Shown: one piece after another, positions 1 to 10,989 of the stretch
Numbering within the stretch: the stretch's first letter is position 1
Layout of the letters: each line of letters starts with the position of its first letter
Assembly (NCBI RefSeq): GCF_003865375.1
Contig: NZ_RQVS01000004.1
Coordinates: 62,001 to 126,000 of the forward strand
Direction of reading: 5' to 3'
DNA from: Gulosibacter macacae
GTDB taxonomy: Bacteria; Actinomycetota; Actinomycetes; Actinomycetales; Microbacteriaceae
Length of the DNA stretch: 64,000 nucleotides
Position numbers and translations under genes: made by a program
The notes under the pieces: model-generated
Database searches by the model: none
The model's input: the letters and a program-made list of their open reading frames with translations, nothing else
What the model was told of the DNA's origin: nothing

Positions 1-1660
1 TACGTCGCTCCTCGCGGCGGCGTCGGATCCGACGCTGGTGATCGGTGGCGATCCGGTGACTGGGCAATTCGGCTACGAGAACATTCGTAACGCCCCGCAG
101 CCGTACTACGTCGCCGTGGTGAGCCCCGATGGGCGCCTGCTCGTCGACAATTGGTCAGGCCGCCTGCGCACGCTCGCACCCGAAGTCGGTGAGCTGGTGC
201 GCGAGGCGCGGCCGGGGCTTGCCCCCTCGCATGAAATCACCGAGGTTCGGGATGAACTCGGCTCGCCATGGCGCAGCGTCACGGTCGTTGAAGGCCAGTA
301 TCACGCTGACACCGTGCACGGCGTGCTGGTCATGTCGTTGCCGATGTCGACGGTGAACGCGACGATGGCGAGCTTCCTCGCGATCTTCTTTGGCTTCGCG
401 CTTTCGGTGCTCATCTTCGCCGCCGCGCTCACGCGATTGCTCGTCTCAGTGACGTTGCAACCGCTGCGACAGGTGGAGTCGACCGCCATGGCGTTCGCCG
501 CGGGTGACTATGAGCAGCGCCTGCCGGAGTCGACCCCCAACACCGAAGTGGGCCGCCTGTCGCGCTCGCTCAACTCGATGCTGGGGCGCATTGATTCGGC
601 CTTCGACGACCGTGACCGCACGATTCTCCAGATGCGTCGCTTTGTTGGGGATGCGAGCCACGAGCTACGCACTCCCCTCGTCACCGTGCGTGGCTATGCC
701 GAGCTCTACCGCATGGGCGCACTCGACAACGATGACAAGGTGCTCCAGGCGATGGACCGCATCGAGGGCGAGGCGAAGCGCATGGCCGGGCTCGTTGAAG
801 ACCTCTTGCAACTTGCCCGTCTCGATGAGTCGCGTGAGATGCCGAAGGACATCATCGATCTCGAGCCCATTGCCGAGGATGCTGCGCTCGACACCACAGC
901 CCAGTCACCAGACCGTCTCGTGCGGGTCTTGCCAACGCGAGTGGTACTGCCCGGCGACACGTCTTACGACCCGAACGAAAGCGCGTTTGGCGAGGGGTTC
1001 GTGGATGCAGGCGGGCGCGCGCCGCTCGCCGACGAACCCGCCGCACCCGAGCGCGAACCGGAGGCGAGCGAAGCTGCCACCGGCAATGGTGCGCGACGTC
1101 GGCGCGGTACCGGCCGCATCCGCCTCGTGCCGTCACTTGGCCGTCGCCGACGCGCGGCCGACGAAGTGCCGGTGGCCGAGCCGGTTGTCGAGGCGACGCC
1201 CGAGGTGGATGAGTGGCTCGATGACGATGAGTCTGATGTGCCCGCCATGATCTATGGCAATAGTGACAAGGTGCGCCAGGGCGTGCAGAACCTCCTCGGC
1301 AATGCGCTGCGCTACACCCCCGAGGGCACCCCGCTTGAAGTCGGTGTGGTGGTCGATGTCGAGCGTCGCCGGGCCACGATCGAGATCATTGACCACGGCG
1401 ATGGCATTCCGCCCGAGATGCGCAAGCAGATCTTCCAGCGATTCTGGCGCGCCGACACCTCGCGCGCCCGTGAGACCGGTGGCACGGGCCTCGGCCTCGC
1501 CATCGTGTCGGCGATCATGCAGGCCCACGAGGGCACTGTCGATGTCGTCGGCACTCCGGGCGGCGGCGCCACCTTCCGGCTCTGCTTCCCACTTTTGACC
1601 GCACCCCCTGTGGAAACTCAAACATCCACAGGAGGAGCCTCGCTCACCGACGTTGGCTGA
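1..1660 (+). CDS. Sensor histidine kinase, 5' end cut by window edge
   Basis: This is a membrane sensor kinase that would pass phosphate to a response regulator, probably encoded upstream and outside the window. The frame is open to base 2, so the N-terminus and first membrane helix are missing. Counting from the GTG at 38, an extracytoplasmic segment runs to about residue 108, a membrane helix covers 112-136, and HAMP covers about 140-190. The dimerisation domain has SHELRTP with His208. The ATPase domain has the N-box NLLGNALRYTP (418-428) and GTGLGLAIV. An odd insert of about 100 residues, rich in Arg, Glu and Asp (about 303-402), lies between the phosphoacceptor helices and the N-box. The cognate regulator and signal are unknown. 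Confidence 0.9.
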   Translation, partial: TSLLAAASDPTLVIGGDPVTGQFGYENIRNAPQPYYVAVVSPDGRLLVDNWSGRLRTLAPEVGELVREARPGLAPSHEITEVRDELGSPWRSVTVVEGQYHADTVHGVLVMSLPMSTVNATMASFLAIFFGFALSVLIFAAALTRLLVSVTLQPLRQVESTAMAFAAGDYEQRLPESTPNTEVGRLSRSLNSMLGRIDSAFDDRDRTILQMRRFVGDASHELRTPLVTVRGYAELYRMGALDNDDKVLQAMDRIEGEAKRMAGLVEDLLQLARLDESREMPKDIIDLEPIAEDAALDTTAQSPDRLVRVLPTRVVLPGDTSYDPNESAFGEGFVDAGGRAPLADEPAAPEREPEASEAATGNGARRRRGTGRIRLVPSLGRRRRAADEVPVAEPVVEATPEVDEWLDDDESDVPAMIYGNSDKVRQGVQNLLGNALRYTPEGTPLEVGVVVDVERRRATIEIIDHGDGIPPEMRKQIFQRFWRADTSRARETGGTGLGLAIVSAIMQAHEGTVDVVGTPGGGATFRLCFPLLTAPPVETQTSTGGASLTDVG

Positions 1661-1728
1661 GTAGTCGTTCTACATTCCCCTCGTCACCCGCGCCCACCGC
1701 GCGCGGGGATGCACGAAAGGAATGAGAC

Positions 1729-2016
1729 ATGGCTCAGTACACCGTCGACTCGGATCAGTTGGTTGCCACCGTGGGCACGGCCCAGGGGCAGATTGACGCG
1801 GTGCAGAATGCCGCATCCGACCTCACCACCACCCTCGGTGCCCTCGAGGGCAGCTGGACGGGCCAGGCCTCGGTGGCCTTCCAAGACTCGGTGGTCGAGT
1901 GGCGCGGGGTGCAATCTGCCGTTGAGACCGCCGCGTTCAACCTCAACCAGGCGCTCAGCATGGCTGCCGACCACTACGGCTCGACCGAGAACGACGTCAT
2001 CCGCATGTTTTCGTAG
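1729..2016 (+). CDS. WXG100 (ESAT-6-like) family protein
   Basis: This 95-residue helical hairpin protein is of the type exported by type VII (ESX/Yuk) systems. The WXG turn is Trp43-Thr-Gly45. A C-terminal YxxxE export-type motif starts at Tyr83, and there are no cysteines or signal peptide, as is usual for the family. A purine-rich Shine-Dalgarno (GAAAGGA) precedes the ATG. It stands alone, with no partner WXG100 gene and no EccC-type ATPase nearby, so any secretion machinery must be elsewhere. The preceding kinase ends 68 bp upstream, and a strong terminator follows. Its specific role cannot be told. Confidence 0.88.
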   Translation: MAQYTVDSDQLVATVGTAQGQIDAVQNAASDLTTTLGALEGSWTGQASVAFQDSVVEWRGVQSAVETAAFNLNQALSMAADHYGSTENDVIRMFS

Positions 2017-2029
2017 CCGCGCGCACAGC

Positions 2030-2064
2030 AAACGGGCGGTTCCCGCGAGGGGAACCGCCCGTTT
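2030..2064. terminator. Bidirectional terminator hairpin between WXG100 gene and groEL
   Basis: A perfect 14-bp inverted repeat (arms 2030-2043 and 2051-2064, 7-base loop) has A-rich and T-rich outer ends. It can therefore end transcripts arriving from both convergent genes. Confidence 0.9.
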
Positions 2065-2081
2065 GAGTTAGCTACTCAGGC

Positions 2082-3740
<1,659 letters not shown>

Positions 3741-3743
3741 CTA

Positions 3744-3770
3744 TTGGCACTCCGGGTCTCCGAGTGCCAA
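3744..3770 (-). promoter_or_regulatory. CIRCE operator 1 (HrcA site) of groEL
   Basis: TTGGCACTC (3744-3752), a 9-base spacer and GAGTGCCAA (3762-3770) form a perfect 9-bp inverted repeat. This matches the CIRCE layout TTAGCACTC-N9-GAGTGCTAA, which HrcA binds to repress chaperonin genes. Confidence 0.93.
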
Positions 3771-3779
3771 AGACCATGT

Positions 3780-3804
3780 TTGCACTCGCACCCTGAGAGT
3801 GCAA
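3780..3804 (-). promoter_or_regulatory. CIRCE-like operator 2 upstream of groEL
   Basis: TTGCACTC (3780-3787), a 9-base spacer and GAGTGCAA (3797-3804) have the same geometry as the first CIRCE. The two dyads start 36 bp apart. Together they would let two HrcA dimers occupy the groEL promoter. Confidence 0.85.
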
Positions 3805-3849
3805 GCGAGCCGGACCGGCTCCGCGCTGAGCGAACGTCGAAGTTATGGC

Positions 3850-4059
3850 CTAGCGCTCGGCACGCACCTGATCTGCCTGCGGACCCTTGTCACCAGCCAC
3901 GATTTCAAACTCAACTCGCTGACCCTCATCAAGGGTGCGGAAGCCAGGCATATCGATCGAGCGATAGTGCACGAACACATCCTGCGCAGCTTCGCCGTCA
4001 ACGGTAATGAAGCCGAATCCCTTTTCAGCGTTGAACCACTTCACGGTGCCAGTAGCCAT
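3850..4059 (-). CDS. Cold-shock domain protein, CspA family
   Basis: This 69-residue single cold-shock-domain nucleic-acid chaperone contains RNP1 (KGFGFI, residues 13-18) and RNP2 (VFVHY, 28-32). Its length is typical. GAGAGG lies before the ATG. The 160 bp upstream (4060-4219) hold no gene and probably contain the promoter and a long 5' leader, as is common for csp genes. I see no recognisable riboswitch there. The gene lies between groEL and a LytR_C gene, all on the reverse strand. Confidence 0.95.
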   Translation of the reverse strand: MATGTVKWFNAEKGFGFITVDGEAAQDVFVHYRSIDMPGFRTLDEGQRVEFEIVAGDKGPQADQVRAER

Positions 4060-4219
4060 AACCGTTGCCTCTCATTGTTGCCACGCGCATCCTCTGCGCG
4101 CGGCGACCCTACTGACGAGAACTGACGCGCATGGGGTCGGACTATGACCGGCTACCGTGCGCGAGGTAAACGCAGATCAAACCAGAAAAGCTACGTTTGT
4201 AGAGATAACTCAGCGAAGG

Positions 4220-4792
4220 CTAGTTGAGCAGGCCAGCCGCATCAGCGCCGAGGATGACGATGAGTTCGCCCGGCGAAGCCTGCGCCGGGTCAACGATCGC
4301 CTCACCGAAACCGAGTGCTTCGACGACCGCGAGCGCGGCACCGAGATCGGCTTCGCTGTTGACCGCAACTGTCGTCGACTCGTAGTTGGAATGGTCAGCG
4401 TCATCAATGACCTGAACATTCCATCCCTCACCCTCCAAGACGCCGGAACCCGCCGTAGCAAGTCCGCCGAGTCCGGCACCGTTGAGCACCGACACAGCAA
4501 TCTGAGCATCGAAGGTCGCCACCGGCGCCTCAGGTGTCGGCGTCGGGGTCTCGCTCGATTCTTGCGCTGTCTCAGTGGGTGTGGGGGTCGGGTCGCCCAT
4601 CGAGCCCGAGAACTGCACCTGACGGTCGATCATCCACATCACGCCAACGCCGATGCCGACAAGCAACACGACCGACGCGAGCGCGATGAGCCAGGATCCG
4701 ATCTTCGACAGCCGCGTGCGCGGCGCACGGTGGGCACCACGACGGTTGAGTGATGACGGGAAGTCATCAAAACGATCCTTCGGATACTTCAC
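4220..4792 (-). CDS. LytR C-terminal domain membrane protein
   Basis: This 190-residue protein has a basic cytoplasmic N-terminus, one membrane helix (about 32-55), and a Thr/Pro/Glu-rich extracellular linker (about 66-92). It ends in a LytR_C-type domain (about 95-185) with the characteristic V-LNGAGLGGLA start. Such domains occur at the end of LCP cell-wall ligases and also alone, as here, so a role in envelope biology is inferred but not shown. The DUF3263 gene lies 14 bp upstream on the same strand, a pairing common in actinobacteria, so the two are probably co-transcribed. Confidence 0.82.
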   Translation of the reverse strand: MKYPKDRFDDFPSSLNRRGAHRAPRTRLSKIGSWLIALASVVLLVGIGVGVMWMIDRQVQFSGSMGDPTPTPTETAQESSETPTPTPEAPVATFDAQIAVSVLNGAGLGGLATAGSGVLEGEGWNVQVIDDADHSNYESTTVAVNSEADLGAALAVVEALGFGEAIVDPAQASPGELIVILGADAAGLLN

Positions 4793-4806
4793 GTTGCCGG
4801 GGGTCC

Positions 4807-5088
4807 TTACTGGGTTGCGCGCGAGCCATCGCCACGGCGACGAAGGCGTCGTTCGTCACGTGTGCGACGAAGCCGCCCGACGAGTAGCGGATGCGCACGA
4901 AGCGCCGCCGACGACTCAATCAGGATGCCAAGAGTCTGATAGTAGCGCGCCGGTGACATACCAAACCGGTCGCGCAGTGCATCCGCTTTCGCGAGCGAAT
5001 GAGCCGGATGCAACTCTTCGAACTCAAGGAGCGCAGCTTCCAGCTCGGTGAGGTCGTCGTGCGCGGCCTTTGCCGATGGTTGCGCCAC
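4807..5088 (-). CDS. DUF3263 family protein
   Basis: This small soluble protein (93 residues) is of a conserved actinobacterial family with unknown function. It shows the family core of a Glu-rich helix, then RFGMSPARYYQTL, a short loop, and a basic C-terminus (VGRLRRTRDERRLRRRG) that suggests nucleic-acid binding. I chose the GTG at 5088 because GGAGG lies 7 bases upstream. The ATG two codons earlier (5094) would sit almost on that Shine-Dalgarno. It probably forms an operon with the downstream LytR_C gene. Confidence 0.78.
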   Translation of the reverse strand: MAQPSAKAAHDDLTELEAALLEFEELHPAHSLAKADALRDRFGMSPARYYQTLGILIESSAALRAHPLLVGRLRRTRDERRLRRRGDGSRATQ

Positions 5089-5193
5089 GTGCATCCCTCC
5101 CCCGCTAGTGCTCAGCTCGTGTGTCGTTCGAGTGTCCCCGAGTGTACGACTCGGCCGGGTCGTTATGTGGGCGGCGCGCGTACACTGACCGGC

Positions 5194-5601
5194 ATGAGCT
5201 ACGAAGTTGAGCGCAGTAACGATGAGTGGCGGGCGGTTCTCAACCCGCAGGAGTTCCACATTTTGCGCCAGGCTGGCACTGAGCCGGCGTTCACCGGTGC
5301 GCTGAACGACGAGTGGCGCGCGGGCGAGTACGTCTGTCGTGGTTGCGGCAATGCGCTTTTCCGGGCACAGACGAAGTTTGATGCCGGATGCGGTTGGCCA
5401 AGCTTCTGGGAGCCGCTACGCGCCGAGTCGGTCGAGCATCTCGAAGACAATTCGCTCGGGATGCGCCGGGTCGAGGTGCGTTGCGCGCGCTGCGGCGGCC
5501 ACCTCGGCCACGTTTTCCCGGATGGTTACGGCACCCCGACCGGCAACCGCTACTGCATGAACTCCGCCTCGCTCGAGTTCGTGCCTGACGACGACGAGTA
5601 G
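5194..5601 (+). CDS. msrB: Peptide methionine-R-sulfoxide reductase MsrB
   Basis: This enzyme repairs oxidised methionine (R-sulfoxide) in proteins. The protein has 135 residues. It has two zinc-binding CxxC pairs (Cys48/Cys51 and Cys97/Cys100), the family segment GCGWPSFW (65-72), and the catalytic Cys121 in RYCMNSASL. I chose the start at 5194 because it gives the family N-terminus and because a TACACT hexamer (5181-5186) ends 7 bases before the ATG, which suggests a leaderless mRNA. A longer in-frame extension upstream lacks family similarity. Confidence 0.96.
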   Translation: MSYEVERSNDEWRAVLNPQEFHILRQAGTEPAFTGALNDEWRAGEYVCRGCGNALFRAQTKFDAGCGWPSFWEPLRAESVEHLEDNSLGMRRVEVRCARCGGHLGHVFPDGYGTPTGNRYCMNSASLEFVPDDDE

Positions 5602-5610
5602 CGGCAACAG

Positions 5611-5683
5611 AGCCCGCTACAGGACTCGAACCTGCGACCTGCTGTTTACAAGACAGCTGCTCTACCAACTGAGCTAAGCGGGC
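5611..5683 (-). tRNA. tRNA-Thr (anticodon TGT)
   Basis: This is a 73-base cloverleaf. The 7-bp acceptor stem is GCCCGCT/AGCGGGC. It has a D-arm with AGCTCAGTTGGTAGAGC and the anticodon loop CTTGTAA (anticodon TGT). The T-arm is GGTTCGAGTCC. CCA is not encoded. Confidence 0.97.
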
Positions 5684-5753
5684 AACCCGTACATCGTAAC
5701 CATTCCGCGGCCGGTACCGTGCATCCAAGTGCGTGCAACTACGATTGATCGCC

Positions 5754-6860
<1,107 letters not shown>

Positions 6861-6870
6861 GGCGCGGCGG

Positions 6871-6978
6871 CCACCCCTGGTTCATCGAGCGGTGCCCTGA
6901 GGCCCTCGAAGGGTAGGCCGCAGGCCACCCCTGGTCCATCGAGCGGTGCCCTGAGGCTCTCGAAGGGTAGGCCGAAGG
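6871..6978. repeat. Two tandem 54-bp repeats between convergent genes
   Basis: Copies at 6871-6924 and 6925-6978 differ at three positions. Each holds CATCGAGCGGTGCCCTGAGG and CTCGAAGGGTAGGCCG. The second runs into GTATCGAGA, a word shared with the dispersed repeats at 16849, 40222 and 61313. They fill the gap between the ABC ATPase and rlmB ends. Confidence 0.9.
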
Positions 6979-6997
6979 CCGTATCGAGATGCCGCCG

Positions 6998-7999
6998 CTA
7001 CTCCGCAGCCGCCGCTGCCCGCAGGCGCGACACCTCGTAGAGCGTCACCGACGCGGCGATACCGGCGTTGAGCGACTCGGTCGCCGAGTCAATCGGAATC
7101 GACACGATCGCGTCGCAGTGCTCAGCGACCAGGCGCGAAAGCCCCTTGCCCTCCGAGCCGACCACGATGAGCAGCGGCTCGGTCGCCAGCTCGAGATTCG
7201 GCAGCGACACCTCACCCTCGCCATCGAGCCCGATGACAAACACGCCCGCATCCTTGAATGCCTTGACAGTGTTCGTGAGGTTCGTCGCGAGTGCCACCGG
7301 CAGGCGGGCAGCGGCACCCGCCGAAGTCTTCCACGCCGAGGCGGTCATGCCAGCCGCACGGCGCTGCGGCACAATCACGCCCTGGCCACCGAACGCTGCG
7401 ACCGAGCGCACGATGGCGCCGAGATTACGCGGATCGGTGATGCCATCAAGCGCGACAAACAGCGGCGTCTGCGCCCGCGAAATCGACAGCTCGAGCAGGT
7501 CAATCGGATCGGCGTACTCATACGGCGGCACCTTGAGCGCAATGCCCTGGTGCACCGCATCGAACGGCGTCATCCGGTCCATTTCTTGGCGCGTGATCTC
7601 GAGCATCGGGATCTCGCGCTTCGCCGCGATTTGGATGATTTCCTTCATCCGGTCATCGAGATCGATATTCGAGGCCACGTACACCGTCGTAGCCGGGATG
7701 CCCGCCCGCAGCGCCTCGAGCGCTGAATTACGCCCGGTCACCATCTCGTGTTCGGCGCTTGCCGAACCAGCCGGGCGACGACGCTGCTGCTGTTGCGGAC
7801 GTCCCGGCGTGCGGCCCGTAGCCTTCGCTTCGGCCGCAGCCTTGCGACGGCGGTCTTTGGCCCAGTGGCGGTCTTCGGCTTTCGGCGTCGGACCCTTACC
7901 TTCCAGCGCCTTGCGGCTGTGGCCGCCGGTGCCTTTTAGGGGACCCTTCTTGCCGCCCTTGCGGATCGAACCGGGTCGGTTTCTCGACGGGTTACTCAT
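6998..7999 (-). CDS. rlmB: 23S rRNA 2'-O-ribose methyltransferase RlmB (SpoU/TrmH family)
   Basis: This SPOUT-fold enzyme methylates a ribose 2'-OH, by family 23S rRNA G2251. The 333-residue protein begins with about 85 basic, low-complexity residues, then an L30e-like RNA-binding domain (from VTGRNSALEAL). The catalytic knot carries NLGAIVRSVAAFGG, VVGSEGKGLSRL and IPIDSATESLN. I placed the start at ATG 7999, where it overlaps the cysS stop in an ATGA arrangement. Translational coupling is likely, and the cysS-rlmB order is common in actinobacteria. Confidence 0.93.
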   Translation of the reverse strand: MSNPSRNRPGSIRKGGKKGPLKGTGGHSRKALEGKGPTPKAEDRHWAKDRRRKAAAEAKATGRTPGRPQQQQRRRPAGSASAEHEMVTGRNSALEALRAGIPATTVYVASNIDLDDRMKEIIQIAAKREIPMLEITRQEMDRMTPFDAVHQGIALKVPPYEYADPIDLLELSISRAQTPLFVALDGITDPRNLGAIVRSVAAFGGQGVIVPQRRAAGMTASAWKTSAGAAARLPVALATNLTNTVKAFKDAGVFVIGLDGEGEVSLPNLELATEPLLIVVGSEGKGLSRLVAEHCDAIVSIPIDSATESLNAGIAASVTLYEVSRLRAAAAAE

Positions 8000-9399
8000 G
8001 CGTTCACGCTCCAATGCGACCCCTGCGGGGTGTCTTCAATAGTGATACCGGCGGTGGCGAGGCCATCGCGGATGCGGTCTGCGGCGGCCCAATCCTTGGC
8101 CTCACGGGCTTCGGCGCGCTGCTCGAGGAGCGTGCGCACCAGCGAATCAAGCGCTGCGTGTTCGGCATCCGCCGATGAGCCTGTCTCGGCCCACTCTTCA
8201 GCGTGCGGGTCGACGCCGAGGATGCTGAGCATCCCGCGCACGGCGGCCGCTTCATCCCGAGCATTGGCGTCGTCGCCCGACTCGAGCGCCTGATTGCCAC
8301 GGGTTACCGCTTCGTGGATGGCCGCGACCGCCTGCGGCACCCCAAAGTCATCGAGCATCGCGGTGCGGAAGGCTTCGGGAAGCTCAGCAGCAACCTCGGT
8401 CTCGCCAAGCGAACGGGCAGCCCGGTCGAGGAAGCCCTCAATGCGTCCGAATGAGGCTTCGGCCTCGGCATAGGCCTCATCGCTCAGCTCAATCGTCGAG
8501 CGATAGTGCGCTGAACCAAGGAGGTAGCGCACGATAATCGGGCGACGATCGCCGAGGAGTTCGGCCGCCGACACGACATTGCCGACCGACTTCGACATCT
8601 TCGTGCCGCCGAGCGACACGAGACCGTTGTGCAACCAGTGGCGAGCGAATGCATCCCCAGCAGCGCGCGATTGCGCGAGTTCGTTCTCGTGGTGTGGGAA
8701 GCGCAGATCGCGTCCGCCACCGTGAATATCGAACTCGGTGCCGAGGTACTTCGTCGACATCGCCGAGCACTCAATGTGCCAGCCGGGGCGCCCCGCACCC
8801 CAGGGCGAAGCCCAGGTCGCCGAATCGGGTTCGCCGGGCTTGCGGCCCTTCCAGAGCGCGAAGTCTTGCGGCGAACGCTTATTGCGCGCCTGCTCCCCCG
8901 CCTCCATATCGGCGGGCTTTTGATGCGTGAGCTCGCCATAGTCGGCCCAGCTCGCGGTATCGAACCAGACATCGCCCGAGCCGTCGTCGGCAACGTAGGC
9001 GTGTCCCCGGTCGATCAGCCGGGTGATGATCGCCTGCATCTCGGGAATCGAGGCGGTCGCGCGCGGCTCATAGGTTGGGGCGAGGATGCGCAGGGTCGCG
9101 TAGGCCGCGTTGAACTCGCGCTCGACGCGGTACGCGAGCGCCCACCACGGTTCTTCTGGCGTGGCGTTTGCGAGCGTCTTGTCTTCGATATCGGTGACGT
9201 TGCGCACGAGCGTGACGCGCATCCCCTCGTGGTCAAACCAGCGACGAATCTGGTCGTAGACGAGCGCGGAGCGCAGGTGGCCAACGTGGGGCGCCGATTG
9301 CACGGTCGGGCCACAGACATACATCGACACTTCGCCCGGCTGAAGCGGGGTGAAGTCGACGAGGGTCTGCTGGCGAGAGTCGTAGAGGCGCTGAGTCAC
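7996..9399 (-). CDS. cysS: Cysteinyl-tRNA synthetase
   Basis: This cytosolic class I aminoacyl-tRNA synthetase charges tRNA-Cys. At 467 residues it has full length. The HIGH-like motif is HVGH (38-41), and KMSKS occurs in LGGTKMSKSVGN (about residue 265). The metal-site segment MYVCGPTVQ lies near residue 26. The start is a GTG. A TAGACT hexamer on the reverse strand (9406-9411) ends 6 bases before it with no Shine-Dalgarno, so a leaderless mRNA is likely. It overlaps rlmB by 4 bp. Confidence 0.97.
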   Translation of the reverse strand: MTQRLYDSRQQTLVDFTPLQPGEVSMYVCGPTVQSAPHVGHLRSALVYDQIRRWFDHEGMRVTLVRNVTDIEDKTLANATPEEPWWALAYRVEREFNAAYATLRILAPTYEPRATASIPEMQAIITRLIDRGHAYVADDGSGDVWFDTASWADYGELTHQKPADMEAGEQARNKRSPQDFALWKGRKPGEPDSATWASPWGAGRPGWHIECSAMSTKYLGTEFDIHGGGRDLRFPHHENELAQSRAAGDAFARHWLHNGLVSLGGTKMSKSVGNVVSAAELLGDRRPIIVRYLLGSAHYRSTIELSDEAYAEAEASFGRIEGFLDRAARSLGETEVAAELPEAFRTAMLDDFGVPQAVAAIHEAVTRGNQALESGDDANARDEAAAVRGMLSILGVDPHAEEWAETGSSADAEHAALDSLVRTLLEQRAEAREAKDWAAADRIRDGLATAGITIEDTPQGSHWSVNA

Positions 9400-9522
9400 C
9401 GCTCCAGTCTAGGCGGGCGGGCGTTGCGCGATGGGCGGATTTCGCGGCGATGTTGTCGCAGGCGACCTCATCCAGCTCGAATCCGCCCTTCCGTTGACGC
9501 GCTTGCTCAATGAGCGCCGTTG

Positions 9523-9590
9523 CGCGATCTGCGTTTTGCGGGCGGTTAACCCTTCTGAAGGTAATAACGGCGCGAAAATCGCAGATCGCG
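9523..9590. repeat. Long imperfect hairpin just downstream of ispDF
   Basis: Perfect 11-bp arms CGCGATCTGCG (9523-9533) and CGCAGATCGCG (9580-9590), plus a partly paired interior with TTTT/AAAA tracts, form a large stem abutting the ispDF stop at 9591. It may act as a terminator or a REP-like element. The rest of the gap 9412-9522 shows no gene. Confidence 0.6.
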
Positions 9591-10853
9591 TTACGGTGCC
9601 CGCTCGACAAGCGCCGTGGCGACCGCGAAAACGCCCTCTTCCCGACCGGTGAAACCCAGCCGGTCACTCGTCGTCGCTGACACCGACACCGGAGCACCGA
9701 TTGCGGCGCTGAGCACCTCACCCGCCTCGAGGCGACGGTCGCCGAAGCGGGGGCGCTGGCAGATCACCTGCACTGACGCATTGCGGATGCGGAAGCCCGC
9801 GTCAGCGAGCATGTCTCGGGTGGCTATAAGGAAGGTCTCGCCGCTCGCATTTGCGTAGCGCGGGTCGTCGACACCGAAGCGCGAGCCGATGTCGCCGAGC
9901 CCGGCGGCGCCGAGCAGGGCGTCGACGAGGGCGTGGGCGGCAGCGTCGCCATCGGAGTGGCCGGACAGTCCGCGCTCACCTGGGAAGTGGAGTCCCGCAA
10001 GCCAGCACGGCGAGGTGTCGTCGAAGGCGTGCACATCAGTGCCGATGCCGACGCGGAGCTCGACCTCGTATGCTGACGCTCCCCCGTGTGCTGAGGTTCC
10101 CCCGTGTGCTGAGGCTCTCGAAGCACCCCCGCCCTTCGAGAGCTGCACGGCTCGCTCTGCTCGGGCAAGGTCAGCGGGTGTCGTCACTTTGAAGGCACGG
10201 TCATCGCCCGCGATGACCTCGACGATGCCGCCTGCCGCCGCAAAGGTGCCGGCATCATCGGTCGCTTCGGCGCCCGCCGCGGCGTAGGCAGTCCGCAGCT
10301 GCGCTGCCGGGAAGCCCTGCGGGGTTTGCACCGCACGCAGCACCTCGCGGTCGGCGGTGTCGAGCACGCGACCGGATGCATCCACTTGCTTGAGCGTGTC
10401 GACGACCGGCAGCGCCGGCACGATGCCATGGCCGGTCGCGCGCACGGCACCGGCCACCGCAGCCACGAGCGTTGCGGGGGTAAGTGCGCGGGCAGCGTCG
10501 TGGACGAGCACCACATCACAGTGGTCGGGCAATGTAGTCAGCGCGGCGGCAACCGATTCGCTGCGGGTTTTGCCGCCGTCGACACAGCTCGCGTGGACCA
10601 GACGCTCGCCGAGCATCGCGAGTTCGGTGGTGATGAGTGACTCAGCGAGCTGTCGGCGAGGTGCATCCGCGGCGGGCACGGCAATTGCCACGGCGACCTC
10701 ACCTGGTAGCCCGGTCAGGCCGCGCAGTGCGTGGGCGAGCAACGTCTCGCCGCCGAGTTCCACGAACGCTTTCGGGACACCGGCACCCAATCTCGTGCCG
10801 CTGCCCGCGGCAACAATGACGACTCCGGTGCAGGGCTTCGAGGATGCAGGCAT
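9591..10853 (-). CDS. ispDF: Bifunctional IspD-IspF (MEP cytidylyltransferase / MEcPP synthase)
   Basis: This protein catalyses steps 3 and 5 of the MEP isoprenoid pathway. The N-terminal IspD domain (about 10-232) has the nucleotide-binding segment [16 protein letters not shown] near residue 15. The C-terminal IspF domain (about 264-420) opens with [11 protein letters not shown], whose D-x-H binds metal. The linker (about 233-262) is a Ser/Ala/His/Gly repeat encoded by three 18-bp DNA repeats. In many bacteria ispD and ispF are separate adjacent genes, whereas here they are fused. carD lies upstream on the same strand, as in mycobacteria. Confidence 0.95.
   Translation of the reverse strand: MPASSKPCTGVVIVAAGSGTRLGAGVPKAFVELGGETLLAHALRGLTGLPGEVAVAIAVPAADAPRRQLAESLITTELAMLGERLVHASCVDGGKTRSESVAAALTTLPDHCDVVLVHDAARALTPATLVAAVAGAVRATGHGIVPALPVVDTLKQVDASGRVLDTADREVLRAVQTPQGFPAAQLRTAYAAAGAEATDDAGTFAAAGGIVEVIAGDDRAFKVTTPADLARAERAVQLSKGGGASRASAHGGTSAHGGASAYEVELRVGIGTDVHAFDDTSPCWLAGLHFPGERGLSGHSDGDAAAHALVDALLGAAGLGDIGSRFGVDDPRYANASGETFLIATRDMLADAGFRIRNASVQVICQRPRFGDRRLEAGEVLSAAIGAPVSVSATTSDRLGFTGREEGVFAVATALVERAP
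10063..10116. repeat. Three 18-bp tandem repeats inside the IspD-IspF linker
   Basis: Two near-identical units (10081-10098 and 10099-10116, core CCCCCGTGTGCTGAGG) and a diverged third (10063-10080) encode repeats of Ser-Ala-His-Gly-Gly on the reverse strand. The flanking GCTCTCGAAGCAC resembles the dispersed repeats at 24518 and 47117. Confidence 0.8.
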
Positions 10854-10882
10854 GCAGTCAGTTTGTCAGAGGGACGTGGCGG

Positions 10883-10927
10883 TGGTTTCGGTACGCGCTT
10901 CGCGCTACTCAACCAGCCAAGGTTGGC
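10883..10927. repeat. Partial copy of dispersed inverted repeat (type A)
   Basis: TCGGTACGCGCTTCGCGCTA followed by CTCAACCAGCC and AAGGTTGG is a diverged half of the repeat seen whole at 40222-40296. It lies between ispDF and carD. Confidence 0.65.
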
Positions 10928-10931
10928 AGAA

Positions 10932-10965
10932 ACGCAAATGGCCGCCCTCGGGCGGCCATTTGCGT
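10932..10965 (-). terminator. Terminator hairpin after carD
   Basis: A perfect 16-bp inverted repeat (10932-10947 and 10950-10965) around a GGGCGGCC core with AT-rich outer part lies 25 bp downstream of the carD stop. Confidence 0.85.
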
Positions 10966-10989
10966 GTTGCACATTGCAGTGCAGGCGAA

